Shown here: positions 43,046 through 53,519 of the stretch, piece after piece
Position numbering within the stretch: the first letter of the stretch is position 1
Layout of the letters: each line of letters opens with the position of its first letter
Assembly: GCA_003213165.1 (NCBI GenBank)
Contig: QCNO01000004.1
Coordinates: 50,580-114,579, forward strand
From: OCS155 cluster bacterium AG-426-D23
GTDB lineage: Bacteria > Actinomycetota > Acidimicrobiia > Actinomarinales > Actinomarinaceae
Reading direction: 5' to 3'
DNA length: 64,000 nucleotides
Made by a program: the position numbers and the translations under genes
Notes under the pieces: generated by a model
Databases searched by the model: none
Told to the model about the DNA's origin: nothing
What the model saw: only the letters and a program-made list of their open reading frames with translations

Positions 43046-44132
43046 TGAAGTTATAAAAATTACTACTTAATATCAAAACCTCTTGTCCATCATCTGTTCG
43101 GTAAGGCTCAGTAGGTACTGTCAATTTCTTTATATTCGAAAAATCAAAATTTCTGTATCCCCATAGTATCTGAGTCGCATTTGGAATTGATAATGTTTCA
43201 TCTATTGTAAAAGTTAACTCGAGGGCTTTAATAAGATTATATAAATCTGTGTAAGAATTAAATTCATCAAGTCTATTTAATAGAGAAATCACTATTTGTT
43301 GCTGTTTTTTTACTCTGTATAAGTCACTTACACCTGGCATTGGTACCCAAGTTGATGCATCGTTACCGTTTTCGTCGATTAATTTTTCACCAACAATCAC
43401 TTCAGTATTTCTTGACACAACCCAGTTAAGCGCTATTTCTCCACTAACTACCTGGCATCCCGCACTCAATTCAAATGAAAATCCTTCTCTTTGTGCCTTA
43501 TCTAGACATATTTCTACTCCTTCAAGTGAGTCAATTATCTTTTCAAAACCTTCAAATGTGAATAGTGCAAAATGATTTACTAATAATCCTGTTATATTTA
43601 AAATCGAAGCTGATAAGTTTTCAGCTGAATTACCACATTCATTTTTCTGAAATGTTGAATTTATTCTTTGAATTTCTTGAGTACACGGGTTTTTGATTAA
43701 TAAATCTCTCGGCAGAGAAACTAAAGCAATATCTTCATTGCTTTTATTAATTAAGGCCAAAATGATTACGTCGGCTCTTTGTCCTTGTACAAATCCTCTT
43801 GATGCTGAACTGTTTTCACTTCTCCTATCCGAACCAATCAATAAGTAAGTTTCAAAAAACTCAGTAATATTTGTTGTATTATTATTTTGTAGTAATAAAT
43901 CAATTTCAGATTGTTCAATATCTATAATCTCATTAAATTCTTCAATAATCGTTGTAGTTGTAGAACCGCCCTCAACTATCGTAGTTGTTGATCCCTCACT
44001 TATTTGGATAATAGCGTTTTGATCAAATTCAGTGGTTTCAAAATTAGGTATTAGATTATAAATTAATATTCCAAAGATTGAAATTATGACTAAAAATATA
44101 CCTAAATATAGATTTCGGTTTTTCATATCCAA
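43020..44132 (-). CDS. LytR-CpsA-Psr (LCP) family glycopolymer transferase
   Basis: N-terminal TM, TTT-rich linker, LLIGSDRR, RADVIILALINK, LVSLPRDLLI, INSTF, HFALFTFEGFEKIIDSLEGVEICL. Likely start ATG at 44126. Confidence 0.92.
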   Translation of the reverse strand: MDMKNRNLYLGIFLVIISIFGILIYNLIPNFETTEFDQNAIIQISEGSTTTIVEGGSTTTTIIEEFNEIIDIEQSEIDLLLQNNNTTNITEFFETYLLIGSDRRSENSSASRGFVQGQRADVIILALINKSNEDIALVSLPRDLLIKNPCTQEIQRINSTFQKNECGNSAENLSASILNITGLLVNHFALFTFEGFEKIIDSLEGVEICLDKAQREGFSFELSAGCQVVSGEIALNWVVSRNTEVIVGEKLIDENGNDASTWVPMPGVSDLYRVKKQQQIVISLLNRLDEFNSYTDLYNLIKALELTFTIDETLSIPNATQILWGYRNFDFSNIKKLTVPTEPYRTDDGQEVLILSSNFYNFINSQDLLD

Positions 44133-44171
44133 ACAACAACTATAATCATGGATGTTATATAAAAGAACATA

Positions 44172-44876
44172 ATGTCAAAAATTTATACAGTAGTAGCTGC
44201 GGGTGGATTGGGGAAAAGACTCCAGAACTTTAGAAACAGTAAGAAAACCAAAATGTTACTTGAAATTAATGGTCAATCAATGATAACAAAACAACTTTAC
44301 CAATTAATTTCATGGAACCTAGATAATTTTATAATTATCACAAATCCAAAATATGACAAATTAATAAAAGACGACCTAAGCAAAAATATGCCAGATTTAA
44401 ATGTCGAATATTCTTTACAGGATGAACAATTAGGAGTAGCTCATGCTCTCTTACAAGCAGAAAAATTAGTTCCAGAGGACGCGAAAATTTTATATATACT
44501 TGGTGATAATTTTTTTGAATTTAATCCTTTAATCGATTTAGATATTTCAAAATCAAATGCATCTATATTTTTAACAAAAGTAAGTAATCCTGAAGAATTT
44601 GGTGTTGTTGAAATAGTTGATAATAAAATAAAATCAATTCAAGAAAAACCAACCAACCCAAAATCAGACTATATCGCAGTAGGCCTTTATCTTTTTGATA
44701 ACCTTTGTTTTGAATATATAAAATCAATACAAAAATCTGATAGAGGTGAGTATGAAATTACCAGTTTGATTGAAAAGTATCTAAATAATCATTCTTTAAA
44801 TTATCAATTTACTAAGGGATGGTGGGTTGATGCTGGAACACCTGAGGCAATTAAAACTATTGAAAAGCTAATCTAA
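44172..44876 (+). CDS. Sugar-phosphate nucleotidyltransferase (RmlA-like)
   Basis: VVAAGGLGKRL, ILYILGDNFF, EKPTNPKSDYIAVGLYLF, GEYEITSLIEKYL, GWWVDAGTPE. Confidence 0.88.
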   Translation: MSKIYTVVAAGGLGKRLQNFRNSKKTKMLLEINGQSMITKQLYQLISWNLDNFIIITNPKYDKLIKDDLSKNMPDLNVEYSLQDEQLGVAHALLQAEKLVPEDAKILYILGDNFFEFNPLIDLDISKSNASIFLTKVSNPEEFGVVEIVDNKIKSIQEKPTNPKSDYIAVGLYLFDNLCFEYIKSIQKSDRGEYEITSLIEKYLNNHSLNYQFTKGWWVDAGTPEAIKTIEKLI

Positions 44877-45902
44877 AATAGGGAGCTTTAAAAAATATAT
44901 TAAAGAGGTTAAAACTAATACAAAATAAATTAACAAAAATAAGAATGACAAAGTTGCACTTAGGTACAAAATACACAATGTTATCCCGAGAATCAAAAAA
45001 GATACAATTACAAAAATTAAAAGTACTGTTTTATCAGAATATCCTTTTTTAAGAAGCCTGTGTGATATGTGATCAGTACCACCTGTCATAGGAGATTTTC
45101 CTGCTTTTAATCTTGAGATCACAACAGTCGTGAAATCCAATAACGGAATTGTAAAAAACAAAATTACAGGTTGAATTTGAAAAACCCATGAGCTTTCAAT
45201 GCTTTTATTCCATGTAAAAAGGACGCTTATGAATCCTAAACAGTATCCTAAAAATAGACTTCCAGAGTCACCCATATAAAGCCTTGCTTTTGGTAAATTA
45301 AAATACAAAAATCCCAACATAGATCCAATTAAAACGAGTGAAATATCTGTTAATTTGTATTGGTCTGTTAAATAACTTAAAAGAACTAAACTCAAAGCTA
45401 TCATCGTAGCGGTCGTTGCAGCTAGACCATCCATATTGTCCAAAAAATTCAAAGAATTCACAATCAGTAAAATCCAAATAATGGTTGTTACGAGGTTTAA
45501 TGAATTATTTAAATTAATATTTATAAGTCCCTCTACGTTCAAATATATATTTAAGACAAATACTGGTGTGCCAATTGCAATGAATTGTAGAAAAAGCTTT
45601 AATTTCCAATTTAAGTTATATAAGTCATCTATAAATCCAATAAATGTAATTAAAACTGCATAAATAGCAATTTGAAAGATATCAAAATCTGCTTTGCCAA
45701 GTAGCCTAATTGAAATCAAAAAAGCTATAGACATTGCGAGACCCCCAAATGTAGGAATTTTCAAATTAGAAAGTCTAATTTCTTGATTTTGACTTTCATT
45801 AGGTACAAAGTTTTTAAAATTTAACAAAAATTTATTTATTAATAATGAAATAATGATTGAAAATATTATGACTAAAACTACAGGAAATTGAAACTCATTC
45901 AT
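44868..45902 (-). CDS. WecA/TagO/MraY-family undecaprenyl-phosphate sugar-1-phosphate transferase
   Basis: PTFGGLAMSIAFL, GFIDDLYNL (DD), NSLNFLDNMDGLAA, MGDSGSLFLGY, GGTDHISHRLLKKG. Confidence 0.93.
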   Translation of the reverse strand: MNEFQFPVVLVIIFSIIISLLINKFLLNFKNFVPNESQNQEIRLSNLKIPTFGGLAMSIAFLISIRLLGKADFDIFQIAIYAVLITFIGFIDDLYNLNWKLKLFLQFIAIGTPVFVLNIYLNVEGLININLNNSLNLVTTIIWILLIVNSLNFLDNMDGLAATTATMIALSLVLLSYLTDQYKLTDISLVLIGSMLGFLYFNLPKARLYMGDSGSLFLGYCLGFISVLFTWNKSIESSWVFQIQPVILFFTIPLLDFTTVVISRLKAGKSPMTGGTDHISHRLLKKGYSDKTVLLIFVIVSFLILGITLCILYLSATLSFLFLLIYFVLVLTSLIYFLKLPILD

Positions 45903-46999
45903 AAATTTTGATAGACCTCAACAAAATAACTTAATATTTTTTCTGTAGAAAAATTTTCTGATATTTTTTTTCTAGACCTTAAAGCTTGTTCCTCTAAATT
46001 TCCATTTTTTGAAAAATCTTCAATTGCTTCAATAAAATCGTTCTGATTATTATTAACAATTAATTTTAAATTATCATTTTTGTCAAAAATAGGTTGTAAA
46101 CCGTAAAGGCTATTTGAGATTGTATATAATCCTATATAGAGGGATTCCAAAACTATTCGTGGCAATCCTTCATGATAAGACATGCAAATTGAAATATCAT
46201 AATTCTTTAACTCATTACCCGGATCGATCCATCCTAAGTATTCAATATTTGATTCTTGTGTCAAAAATATTATTTCATCATTTGAATAAGATGCAGGATT
46301 ACCCAAATCAACACTTCCAGCTAGAAAAAATTTGTACTTTTCATCCTTAAAAGATTTTGCAAGTTCTATATACTCATTTATACCTTTATCTTTTAGTAGT
46401 CGACAACACATAATAATCTTTATTTCTTCAAAGTTTTGCTCATTAATATTTTTCAAAGAAAAGTTAGAAAGCTTAAGCCCGCTTCCTCTAATTAAATATG
46501 ATTTATTTTGGTAATTTACATACTTTGTAAGTATTTTTCTATCCATTTCATTTTGAAATATTAAGATATCAATTTTCTTTTTAAAGAAAAATACCATGTA
46601 AAAACGTAATATATTACGAATTAATTTACTAAATAAATTTTTTGAAAATAGATAACCCAATCCGGTTATTGATAAAATGATCTTAAATTTTTTTTTGTAA
46701 AATGTTGTAGCAAATAATGCATACAATCCTGATTTGAGTGTAAAAATATGAAGTATGTCGTCTTCATTTAAATTTTTCAGTATTGATCGCAAATTTATAA
46801 TTCCTCTAAAATCAATAAATTTTAATCTATCAACCTCCCATAAATCAATCTGTGAAAAATATTTATCCAATTTATTTTTGAATTCTCCGTCTGGGGTAAT
46901 GGCATTGACTTCGTAGTCATATTGATTTATCAGATTATCTGATATTTCTTTTCTTGAGTTATAAAGTATCCAATCAGAATGAGCTAAGAAATATATCAT
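45899..46999 (-). CDS. Glycosyltransferase (GT4-like)
   Basis: FKIILSITGLGYLF, RLLKDKGINEYIELAK, ISICMSYHEGLPRIVLESLYIG. Confidence 0.85.
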   Translation of the reverse strand: MIYFLAHSDWILYNSRKEISDNLINQYDYEVNAITPDGEFKNKLDKYFSQIDLWEVDRLKFIDFRGIINLRSILKNLNEDDILHIFTLKSGLYALFATTFYKKKFKIILSITGLGYLFSKNLFSKLIRNILRFYMVFFFKKKIDILIFQNEMDRKILTKYVNYQNKSYLIRGSGLKLSNFSLKNINEQNFEEIKIIMCCRLLKDKGINEYIELAKSFKDEKYKFFLAGSVDLGNPASYSNDEIIFLTQESNIEYLGWIDPGNELKNYDISICMSYHEGLPRIVLESLYIGLYTISNSLYGLQPIFDKNDNLKLIVNNNQNDFIEAIEDFSKNGNLEEQALRSRKKISENFSTEKILSYFVEVYQNL

Positions 47000-47057
47000 A
47001 AATGTTCTATTTATAATTTTAACTTAAATCTATTTACTAGTTTTATGTAATATAAAT

Positions 47058-48269
47058 ATGATGAACATCTCAATTATTGGTGCAGGTTATGTAGGCCTTA
47101 TCACTGGAGTTGGATTTGCAAAGCTTGGCAATAAAGTATCCATTGTTGACCTTAATCATGATTTGATACAAAAATTAAATAATAATCAAATGCCATTTTA
47201 TGAACCTGATTTGGAAGATTACATCAAGAATCCTGAAGTTGCTGAAAATATTTTTTTCTATAGTGATTATGAATCATCAATTGACAAAAATACTGATATG
47301 GTTTTCGTTTGTGTTCAAACGCCAACTGATTTTGAGTCTGGCAAAACAGACACAACATATTTAAAAAATGTATTGGTTAAATTAAATAATTTTAATAATT
47401 ATGAATTCACAATATGTATCAAATCGACTGTAAATAGTAAATTAATAAAAAATATATGTAAAGAAATTAATTTAGAATACGAAAAAATAATTTTTAATCC
47501 CGAATTTTTAAGAGAAGGATCTGCACTTTTTGACTTTTTTAATCCAGATAGAATTGTTATTGGAGGATCTGATATTAATTCACTTGATAAATGCTTAAAG
47601 CTATATGAAAGTTTTGAGTGCGAGAAAATAATAACTGACTCTATTAGTTCACAAATAATAAAATATTTATCGAATACTTATTTAGCTATGAGACTATCAT
47701 TCGTGAACGAAACTTTTAAACTTGTATCTGAATTTGGTGGTAATCCAAACCAAATCTTAAATGCTATCGGTAAAGATAATAGAATAGGAAATCATTATTT
47801 TAGGCCATCACCTGGATGGGGTGGCTCATGCTTTCCAAAGGATGTCAAAGAAGTATCTAATTTCCTTCAAAATGACTATCAATCGCCATTAATTTCAAAA
47901 ATTATTGAATCAAATGAATTACATATGGATTGGTTTGCAGACTATTTACTTCGAAGTTTAAAAGACAAAAATCTCAGTAATATAATTCTCATTGGAGCTC
48001 CATTTAAAGAAAATACAGATGATATGAGAGAATCACCAACACTTAAGATATACGATAGATTAGCAAATAAATTTCAGAATACTTTCATACTTGATTTAAA
48101 AGTGAAATTAGCCAGTGATTATAAATTAATAGAATCAATAGAAGACTTAGAGGAAGACACGCTATACGTAGAAATGTTCCCTGACTCTTCGAATGAAAGA
48201 TTAGAGTTGCTTAAAGAAGTAAAAAAACAAAAAAACAGTTTTGTTTTAAAAATGTGGGAAACATCTTGA
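47058..48269 (+). CDS. ugd: UDP-glucose 6-dehydrogenase
   Basis: SIIGAGYVGLITGVGFAKLG, NPEFLREGSALFDFFNPDRIVIG, PSPGWGGSCFPKD catalytic Cys. Confidence 0.94.
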   Translation: MMNISIIGAGYVGLITGVGFAKLGNKVSIVDLNHDLIQKLNNNQMPFYEPDLEDYIKNPEVAENIFFYSDYESSIDKNTDMVFVCVQTPTDFESGKTDTTYLKNVLVKLNNFNNYEFTICIKSTVNSKLIKNICKEINLEYEKIIFNPEFLREGSALFDFFNPDRIVIGGSDINSLDKCLKLYESFECEKIITDSISSQIIKYLSNTYLAMRLSFVNETFKLVSEFGGNPNQILNAIGKDNRIGNHYFRPSPGWGGSCFPKDVKEVSNFLQNDYQSPLISKIIESNELHMDWFADYLLRSLKDKNLSNIILIGAPFKENTDDMRESPTLKIYDRLANKFQNTFILDLKVKLASDYKLIESIEDLEEDTLYVEMFPDSSNERLELLKEVKKQKNSFVLKMWETS

Positions 48270-49198
48270 ACGTTTTAATTACTGGTGGAGCTGGTTTTGT
48301 AGGTTCACATCTTGTAGAAAGATTTATTTCAAAAAAATATAACGTAACAGTTATTGATAATCTATTAACAGGTTCAAAAAAAAACTTAGAACCTTTTTTA
48401 GAGAATGAAAATTTTACATTTATAGATTTTGATGTACAAAACCATATAGAAATAAGCCAAGATTTAGATTATGTCCTCCATTTAGCAAGTGCTGCCTCTC
48501 CTAAAGCTTATACACAACATCCAATAAATACACTTAAAGCAGGAAGCATCGGCACAATCAACACGCTAGGTTTAGCAAAAGCAAAAAGTTGCAAGTATCT
48601 GCTAACTTCAACTTCTGAAGTTTATGGAGATCCTCAAATATCTCCACAACCAGAAACTTATTGGGGAAACGTTAACCCAAATGGTGTAAGAAGTATGTAT
48701 GATGAAGCAAAAAGATTTGCAGAGGCAGCAGTTGCAAGTTATAACAGAATATATAATTTGGATACAAGGATAGTAAGACTTTTCAATACATATGGTCCCA
48801 AAATGAAAATCAATGATGGAAGAGTTGTTACAAATTTCATTTCTCAGGCAATTAAAGGTGAAGATATAACAATATATGGTAATGGAAACCAAACTAGAAG
48901 CTTTTGCTTTATAGACGATACTGTTTTAGGAATTATTAAAGCAATGGAATCTGATAGTTCAGAAGTGTTTAATATTGGTAACCCAAATGAGATTACAATT
49001 CTACAACTAGCAGAAAAAGTAATAAGTTTAACAAATTCAAAATCTGCCATTAAATTTGTTAAATTACCTGAAGATGACCCAATGCAAAGAAAACCAGATA
49101 TTACTAAAGCAAATAAGAAATTAAATTGGTTTCCAGAAGTTTCATTAGAAGATGGACTATTGAAAACTATTGAATGGGTTGAAAATTCTATCGATTAA
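48266..49198 (+). CDS. UDP-glucuronate decarboxylase (UXS)-like SDR
   Basis: LITGGAGFVGSHLVERF, YDEAKRFAEAAVASYNR, RLFNTYGPKM, DDPMQRKPDITKA. TTG start at 48266 (TTGA overlap with ugd) preferred; track gives GTG 48254. Confidence 0.83.
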   Translation: MNVLITGGAGFVGSHLVERFISKKYNVTVIDNLLTGSKKNLEPFLENENFTFIDFDVQNHIEISQDLDYVLHLASAASPKAYTQHPINTLKAGSIGTINTLGLAKAKSCKYLLTSTSEVYGDPQISPQPETYWGNVNPNGVRSMYDEAKRFAEAAVASYNRIYNLDTRIVRLFNTYGPKMKINDGRVVTNFISQAIKGEDITIYGNGNQTRSFCFIDDTVLGIIKAMESDSSEVFNIGNPNEITILQLAEKVISLTNSKSAIKFVKLPEDDPMQRKPDITKANKKLNWFPEVSLEDGLLKTIEWVENSID

Positions 49199-50246
49199 AA
49201 ATATCAATTAAATTTTCAACAACGTTACTTGTTGAATGGTTTTTGCTTTGTTTCTGAGCTTTCTCAATATTTGTAATAATTACATCTTTATCAAAAGAAT
49301 CTAGCTCATCAATTTTGTTAAATAAATTATTTTTATCAAAATTTAAAATACTCTGTAAAGTTTTACTATAGAGAAAGTTAAAATCATCTGACCTATAAAA
49401 ATTTATTATCCCAGCTGCGCAGGTTTCTAAAACTGCTTTATCGAAAAATCCTTTTTGCGCATTGTTAATATTCACATCATATTTTTTAAGTAACTCTGGT
49501 AGTTCGGAATGTGGTTGTTTTCCAAGAAAATTTATATTTTTAAAATTTTTATACTTAATCAATAATTCATTTAAATAATTTTCATCCTCAATATTCAGTG
49601 TTCCACCTATCACATCAATATTCATATTTTCAAAATTTTTACATTTTATGATATTGTCTAATGTATTATCAATATTTTTTGATTTCGAAACTCTACTCAA
49701 AATTGATATATTTTTTAGTTGAAAAGTTGTTCTTTCTTCAAAAAAAATTTCGTAATTAATTCCATGCCCGATGTATTTGACTTTTTTAAATCTAAATGGA
49801 AAAGAGTTTTTAGAGGCCGTTACTATATTGTTTGCTAACATTGATGAAAACCATAAAATTAACCATTTTATTCCAAATGCAGGCCCTGAGTGAGTAAACC
49901 AAAGTGTAGATTTAATATTTTTTCTCACTAGGTAAAATTTTGCGATTAAATGTTGCATGGGCGCCATATGTGCAAAGCAGTGTGTGTAATTATTATTTTC
50001 AATTAATTTTCTAGTGACCTTAGTCAGTTTATTTAATTGATAAATTTTTGTATGGTTTGTGTTTTGGTCATTTATAAAATGTAAATTCACATTTTTATTT
50101 AATTGATAGTTTTTCCCAACTTTCATAGTTAAGACATCAACCGAGTCAAAATTTAATGAAATTTCATTTATCCATTTTTGTGTAAAAGCTAAAGATGTAT
50201 TTTCACTGTCTACACCTAAATTTAAGATTAATAATTTATTATTCAT
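49188..50246 (-). CDS. Glycosyltransferase (GT4-like)
   Basis: Two-domain GT-B layout, ISILSRVSKSKNIDNTL, INNAQKGFFDKAVLETCAAG. Confidence 0.75.
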   Translation of the reverse strand: MNNKLLILNLGVDSENTSLAFTQKWINEISLNFDSVDVLTMKVGKNYQLNKNVNLHFINDQNTNHTKIYQLNKLTKVTRKLIENNNYTHCFAHMAPMQHLIAKFYLVRKNIKSTLWFTHSGPAFGIKWLILWFSSMLANNIVTASKNSFPFRFKKVKYIGHGINYEIFFEERTTFQLKNISILSRVSKSKNIDNTLDNIIKCKNFENMNIDVIGGTLNIEDENYLNELLIKYKNFKNINFLGKQPHSELPELLKKYDVNINNAQKGFFDKAVLETCAAGIINFYRSDDFNFLYSKTLQSILNFDKNNLFNKIDELDSFDKDVIITNIEKAQKQSKNHSTSNVVENLIDIFNR

Positions 50247-51381
50247 TGAGCTCGATCATATTTATTAAATTTTCCCAATTTTGAGCAAAACTTCCTTTTC
50301 CAGCAATTTCTTCAGATAATTTTAATGATTGTTGGCTTAATTCCATCCACAAAACCTCATTGTTGAATAAAGAATTAACATTCTTAAGGAATTCTTTCTC
50401 TGAATTTAATTCATAAACTAAAGTCCCACCTTTAAGTGAAAAGGGATCGTGTATTCCATCAATGTTCGACGCTATAGACGGTAAACCACAAAATCCTGCC
50501 TCAATCAAAACTCTTGGTAAGCCTTCTGAGCTACTTGCCATAAGAAGAATCTTTGAAGAATTCATATATTTTGCAATTTCTTCCTGCCCTATTTCACCTA
50601 AAAAAATAACCCTTTTTTGTAAGTTCTTTTTGTTAACAATTTCATTTATTTTTGAATAATATTTATTGTCCTCTATTTTTCCAATAATTCTTAATTGAAC
50701 ATTGTGATTTTCAAGTAAAAAAGTTGAAAGTGAGTCAATCAAAAAATAGACACCTTTTCTTTTGATAATATTTCCTACAAACAATAAGTCTGTTCGTATT
50801 TCTGAATTCTCCGAAGAAAATATAGAACTATCTATCCATGCAGGAAAATTGCATATTTTTAAATTTGAATTGTATTTTTTAAAATAATTTGAATTTTGGT
50901 CGTTTACACCCCGAAGTATATCTACATGTTTAAAGACAAATTTAACAATAAATTCAGTTAAGAAAATAAATCTAGCAATATATGGTTTATCACGTTGCTC
51001 TAATAATTGAGATTTAAAGTTTCCGTGGTTCTCAATGATTATTTTAATTTTTTTCTTAAAAAGAGTTTTTAGTAGTACGGGATTTAATGCTGATATAGGT
51101 TCTTTAGCCGAAACTATAGTTATATTGTTTTCTTTAATAAACTTATTTAATTTAAAAATACTAAAGAAATAAAATTTTAAGTATCCCAGAATTAAAAGCC
51201 GGGGTTTTTTTAAATATTTTATTTTTACATATTTGAAATCAATCTCATTTTCAAAAGTCCCATATGTAAAAACATATACATTAAATTTTTCATTTAATTC
51301 TCTAAATTTATTTTCATCACTTTTAGATAGTTCAAATCCATAGTTTGTAGTACCTAAAAATAGTAAGTTTGTTTTATTCAT
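50239..51381 (-). CDS. Glycosyltransferase family 4
   Basis: LLFVGNIIKRKGVYFLIDSL, ILLMASSSEGLPRVLIEAGFCGLP. Confidence 0.9.
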   Translation of the reverse strand: MNKTNLLFLGTTNYGFELSKSDENKFRELNEKFNVYVFTYGTFENEIDFKYVKIKYLKKPRLLILGYLKFYFFSIFKLNKFIKENNITIVSAKEPISALNPVLLKTLFKKKIKIIIENHGNFKSQLLEQRDKPYIARFIFLTEFIVKFVFKHVDILRGVNDQNSNYFKKYNSNLKICNFPAWIDSSIFSSENSEIRTDLLFVGNIIKRKGVYFLIDSLSTFLLENHNVQLRIIGKIEDNKYYSKINEIVNKKNLQKRVIFLGEIGQEEIAKYMNSSKILLMASSSEGLPRVLIEAGFCGLPSIASNIDGIHDPFSLKGGTLVYELNSEKEFLKNVNSLFNNEVLWMELSQQSLKLSEEIAGKGSFAQNWENLINMIELNE

Positions 51382-52534
51382 AATTTATAAAATTTTCTAT
51401 AGTCTTAATATATTCTTGAAAATTTTTCTCTTTGTTAAATTTTTCTTCTAATAATAAGTTTGCCTTATATTTTTTAAGTTCATCTTCTTCTTTATTTTTT
51501 AATAAGTATTTTATTTTTGATGCGATATCTTTTTCATCAGGATATTTTCCTTTGATTAAATCTATAGTCCAACCATTTGTATTATCTTCTAAAATTTCGT
51601 TAGTTCCACCAATAGGAGTAGAAACAATAGACAGATTATGACTGATTGCTTCAAGAAGTGTATGAGGCAAACCTTCATATCCTGAAGCTTGTATATATAT
51701 ATCGGACTCTCGATAATGTTTATTTAATTCATCCTTATTAAGTTGACCTGTAAAGGTTACAAGGTCAGTTAAATCGTTCTCACTAACTAATTTCTTAAGA
51801 TTATTTTTTTCTGGTCCATCTCCAACAATAATCAATTTATACAGATTTGAATTTGTTAATCTCAATTGATTTAAAGAAAGTATTATTTTGTCAATATTTT
51901 TAAATGGAGCAAGTCTTCCTACTGTAATTAAATTTACATATTTTTTGTTGTTTGCTTTATTTTCTTTTGAAATTAAATTCGTTCCATTGTAAATAACCTT
52001 TATATTTTTACTTTTCGCACCCCATTTGTTTACAACAGACTTTAGATGTTCTGAGGGCGTAATCACCAGATCAGCTTTCTTTGTAGTCCATCCTCTTGAG
52101 AATTTTGCTATTTCTAAATGCAAGCTGTGTTTTTTGTTTTGAAACTCATCAAAAGCATCGTCAGTAAGGTTTAAATTTCTACCACGTTCCCAAGCCCAAT
52201 CACCAACAACTTTTCTTACAACTTTTTTTCTTAATAATAGATTTGCTACGTAGCTTTCCATTGGCAAACCATTTACAAAAATTAAATCAGCTCTTTTACC
52301 AACTGAAATTATTTTTAAAACAGTTTTTATCCACCTTTTAATCAAACTTTGTCTTCTTTTAATTCTATGAACATTAAATTCAAAATTGTTATCACTATGG
52401 TTTAATGAATCAGATAGACAAATAACTTCTACTTGATAATTATTTTCTACCAATTTTTTTGCAATTAACGGTACAAATGTCGCAGGTCCACCAATATCAG
52501 GTGGGAAAATCCCTACTACTATTAGTATCTTCAT
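51374..52534 (-). CDS. Glycosyltransferase family 4
   Basis: VVGIFPPDIGGPATFVPLIAKKL, LITVGRLAPFKNIDKII, YIQASGYEGLPHTLLEAISH. Confidence 0.92.
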   Translation of the reverse strand: MKILIVVGIFPPDIGGPATFVPLIAKKLVENNYQVEVICLSDSLNHSDNNFEFNVHRIKRRQSLIKRWIKTVLKIISVGKRADLIFVNGLPMESYVANLLLRKKVVRKVVGDWAWERGRNLNLTDDAFDEFQNKKHSLHLEIAKFSRGWTTKKADLVITPSEHLKSVVNKWGAKSKNIKVIYNGTNLISKENKANNKKYVNLITVGRLAPFKNIDKIILSLNQLRLTNSNLYKLIIVGDGPEKNNLKKLVSENDLTDLVTFTGQLNKDELNKHYRESDIYIQASGYEGLPHTLLEAISHNLSIVSTPIGGTNEILEDNTNGWTIDLIKGKYPDEKDIASKIKYLLKNKEEDELKKYKANLLLEEKFNKEKNFQEYIKTIENFINYE

Positions 52535-52538
52535 AAAT

Positions 52539-53519
52539 TTATTTTTTTAAGTTGATTTTATAATTAACTATTTCTTCAATCATCTCATCTATTTGTTTAC
52601 TTGGCTTTATACCAGTTAATGAAACAATTTTTTCTATACTAGGTGTTCTCCGCATAGGATCTTCAAAGGCTTTTCCATATTCCTGTTCATGTGAAATAAA
52701 CTCAACCATTGAAGAGGAATTAGTTTTTGTGATTATTAATTCAGCAAGATTTTTTATACTTATCTCTTCTGGTTGCCCAATATTAAATATCTCTCCATAT
52801 GGTTCTAGTAGCGCAAGTTCTCTGAAATAATTCACAACATCACCAACCCAAGTAAAAGATCTTGTTTGTTCTCCAGTGCCATGAATAATGATTTCATTAT
52901 TTTCAAGTGCAGCTTCAACAAATTTAGGCACTACCATACCAAATTCTGAAGACTGATTAGGTCCAATAATATTGAACAATCTTACAATTATTGGATTTAA
53001 ATTACCATCGTTAAATTCTGCTAAAGCCATAAATTCATCAATTAATTTAGAAGTAGCATAAGACCATCTCAATTTTGTTGGTGGTCCAAGTAAACTTTTT
53101 GTTTCTTCAGTCCATATTTCGTCTTCTGAAACACCGTATACTTCTGATGTAGAAGTAATTAATATTGGAATATTCAACTTGGAACACACACTAAAAATTT
53201 TGTGAGTCGCTTCAATATTTGTATTTAATGCTTTGCTAACATTATCCATTATGTATTTGACGCCTACTCCCGCAGCAAGGTGAAAACAAAAGTTATAGCC
53301 CATTAATCTAGTTTCTAAATCTTCAATATCTTCAATTCTTCCATTGATAATGTTTATATTTTTAAGATGCTCAATATTTGCCATAGATCCTGTTGAAAAA
53401 TCATCAATAATTAATATTTCTTTTGTGCCATTTTGAAATAAATGTTCCGCTAAATTTGATCCAATAAAACCTGCACCACCCGTGATGATTACTTTTTCTA
53501 AACTATTTTTCATATTCAA
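52539..53519 (-). CDS. NAD-dependent sugar-nucleotide epimerase/dehydratase
   Basis: VIITGGAGFIGSNLAEHLF, TSEVYG, YATSKLIDE (YxxxK), VRLFNIIGPNQ. Confidence 0.9.
   Translation of the reverse strand: MNMKNSLEKVIITGGAGFIGSNLAEHLFQNGTKEILIIDDFSTGSMANIEHLKNINIINGRIEDIEDLETRLMGYNFCFHLAAGVGVKYIMDNVSKALNTNIEATHKIFSVCSKLNIPILITSTSEVYGVSEDEIWTEETKSLLGPPTKLRWSYATSKLIDEFMALAEFNDGNLNPIIVRLFNIIGPNQSSEFGMVVPKFVEAALENNEIIIHGTGEQTRSFTWVGDVVNYFRELALLEPYGEIFNIGQPEEISIKNLAELIITKTNSSSMVEFISHEQEYGKAFEDPMRRTPSIEKIVSLTGIKPSKQIDEMIEEIVNYKINLKK

Noticed and set aside
46114-46514. Two + strand ORFs opposite the GT gene
   Set aside because: Shadow ORFs; no recognisable domains.
48608-48892. Cys-rich 94-aa antisense ORF opposite the UXS-like gene
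   Set aside because: Cys/Ile-rich composition is the expected complement of the coding strand; no start context or homology seen.
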